Source: JAGLTA01 sp023142625
Lineage (GTDB): Bacteria; Patescibacteriota; Patescibacteriia; JAACEG01
Reading direction: 5' to 3'
Assembly: GCA_030641665.1 (NCBI GenBank)
Contig: DAOWHA010000023.1
Coordinates: 1-6,179 of the forward strand
Length of the DNA: 6,179 nucleotides
Made by a program: the position numbers and the translations under genes. Positions 5,503-6,179 of the stretch are shown piece by piece (position 1 is the stretch's first letter; every line of letters begins with the position of its first letter). The notes beneath the pieces were generated by a model that was given only the letters and a program-made list of their open reading frames with translations, was not told the origin of the DNA and did no database searches.

Positions 5503-6179
5503 CTATCTCGCATACTCTAATACCCTTGTTTCTCTGATAACATTTACTCTTATTTCGCCAGGATATTTTAATTCGCTTTCAATCTCTTTTGCGATATTTT
5601 TTGCTAACTTATGCGCTTCCAAGTCGCTGATTTTTTCCGAATTAACAAATATTCTAATCTCTCTCCCTGCCTGAATGGCATAAACTTTTTCTACTCCTGA
5701 AAAATTTTTCGCGATATCTTCTAATTCTTTAAGCCTTTGGATATATTTCTCATAAGTGTCTTTTCTTGCTCCTTGGCGAGCCCCTGAAATCGCGTCGGCT
5801 ACTTTAACGATTACTGCTTCTAAGGTCGGCGGATAGTCTTCGTGGTGCGTAAGAATAGGAATGATTATCTCTTCGGGAAGATGAAATTTTTTGGCGATAT
5901 CTCTGCCTATTTCAGGATGAGTTCCTTGTATTTCGTGATCAACTGCCTTTCCAATGTCGTGCAATAGACCAGCTTTTTTAGCTACAATTGCGTTTGCGCC
6001 TAATTCGTTCGCTAAAATGGCTGATAATTGAGCCACTTCCACGCTATGCCGCAAAACATTCTGCCCATAACTAGTTCTATATTTCAATCTGCCTAAAATT
6101 TGCGTTAATTTAGGGTCAAGCGCGCTCACGCCTGTTTCATAAACCGCGTCTTCTCCGGATTTCTTAATATCTAAAGCCA
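5503..6179 (-). CDS. rny: Ribonuclease Y, C-terminal part (HD phosphodiesterase domain), 5' truncated by window edge
   Basis: RNase Y is a membrane-anchored endoribonuclease that starts mRNA decay. The visible 224 residues are the C-terminal portion of a protein usually about 500 long; the N-terminal membrane helix, coiled coil and KH domain lie beyond the right edge. The frame is open to the edge and reads ALDIKKSGEDAVYETG before the GTG at 6129, so that GTG is an internal valine and not the start. The linker and LGRLKYRTSYGQNVLRHS are diagnostic of the family. HD-domain metal ligands are visible: the His of LRHS (fragment residue 44), HD of LLHDIGK (73-74), a THHED segment (110-114) and the Asp of KVADAISG (128). 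The C-terminus YPGEIRVNVIRETRVLEYAR matches the conserved RNase Y end. No terminator separates it from HU downstream. Confidence 0.97.
   Translation of the reverse strand, partial: ALDIKKSGEDAVYETGVSALDPKLTQILGRLKYRTSYGQNVLRHSVEVAQLSAILANELGANAIVAKKAGLLHDIGKAVDHEIQGTHPEIGRDIAKKFHLPEEIIIPILTHHEDYPPTLEAVIVKVADAISGARQGARKDTYEKYIQRLKELEDIAKNFSGVEKVYAIQAGREIRIFVNSEKISDLEAHKLAKNIAKEIESELKYPGEIRVNVIRETRVLEYAR

Noticed and set aside
5503..6129. A complete 208-residue HD-domain protein starting at GTG 6129
   Set aside because: The frame continues to the window edge with residues typical of the RNase Y linker (SGEDAVYETG), so the GTG is an internal valine.
1..6179. Recoded TGA, as in some CPR lineages
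   Set aside because: The 423- and 856-codon frames contain no in-frame TGA, and tryptophan uses TGG, so there is no sign of TGA as a sense codon.
1..6179. tRNA, rRNA, CRISPR array, insertion sequence or attachment site
   Set aside because: No cloverleaf, rRNA-like stretch, regularly spaced repeat, transposase or terminal repeat pair was seen on either strand.

Overview
The window is AT-rich bacterial chromosome carrying five protein-coding genes, two of them cut by the window edges. The ORFs stay open under the standard bacterial code: the four visible stops are TAA, TAA, TAA and TAG, and tryptophan is TGG. The lineage is not proven by the sequence. The combination of low GC, short intergenic gaps, poor or absent Shine-Dalgarno sites at most starts, a parcubacterial-looking RNase Y and an unusually short SMC suggests a Patescibacteria/CPR (Parcubacteria-like) genome; this is inference from protein character, not from a marker gene or search.

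Layout. 1-1083 (minus) is the N-terminal part of a restriction-modification protein: an HsdR-N-type PD-(D/E)xK nuclease-like domain, then a helical linker, then the first motif of an N6-adenine methyltransferase, where the window stops. 1121-3691 (minus) is a complete SMC ATPase of only 856 residues with intact head motifs but no recognisable hinge. A 115-bp divergent intergenic region (3692-3806) holds two back-to-back sigma70-like promoters and an operator-like inverted repeat. 3807-5078 (plus) is a 423-residue fusion of a HAD-family phosphatase-like domain with a TsaC/YrdC threonylcarbamoyl-AMP synthase. A perfect 43-nt palindrome (5083-5125) acts as a bidirectional terminator between this gene and the convergent pair HU (5148-5420, minus) and RNase Y (C-terminal half, 5503 to the right edge, minus).

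How the genes fit together. SMC and HU both shape the chromosome, RNase Y starts mRNA decay, TsaC makes the intermediate for the t6A tRNA modification, and the left-edge protein is probably defence. Apart from the left-edge gene this is housekeeping content, with no sign of a mobile element. The points that most deserve a second look are the hinge-less SMC, a perfect 15-bp-arm inverted repeat placed in the part of smc where the hinge should be, and the HAD-TsaC fusion.
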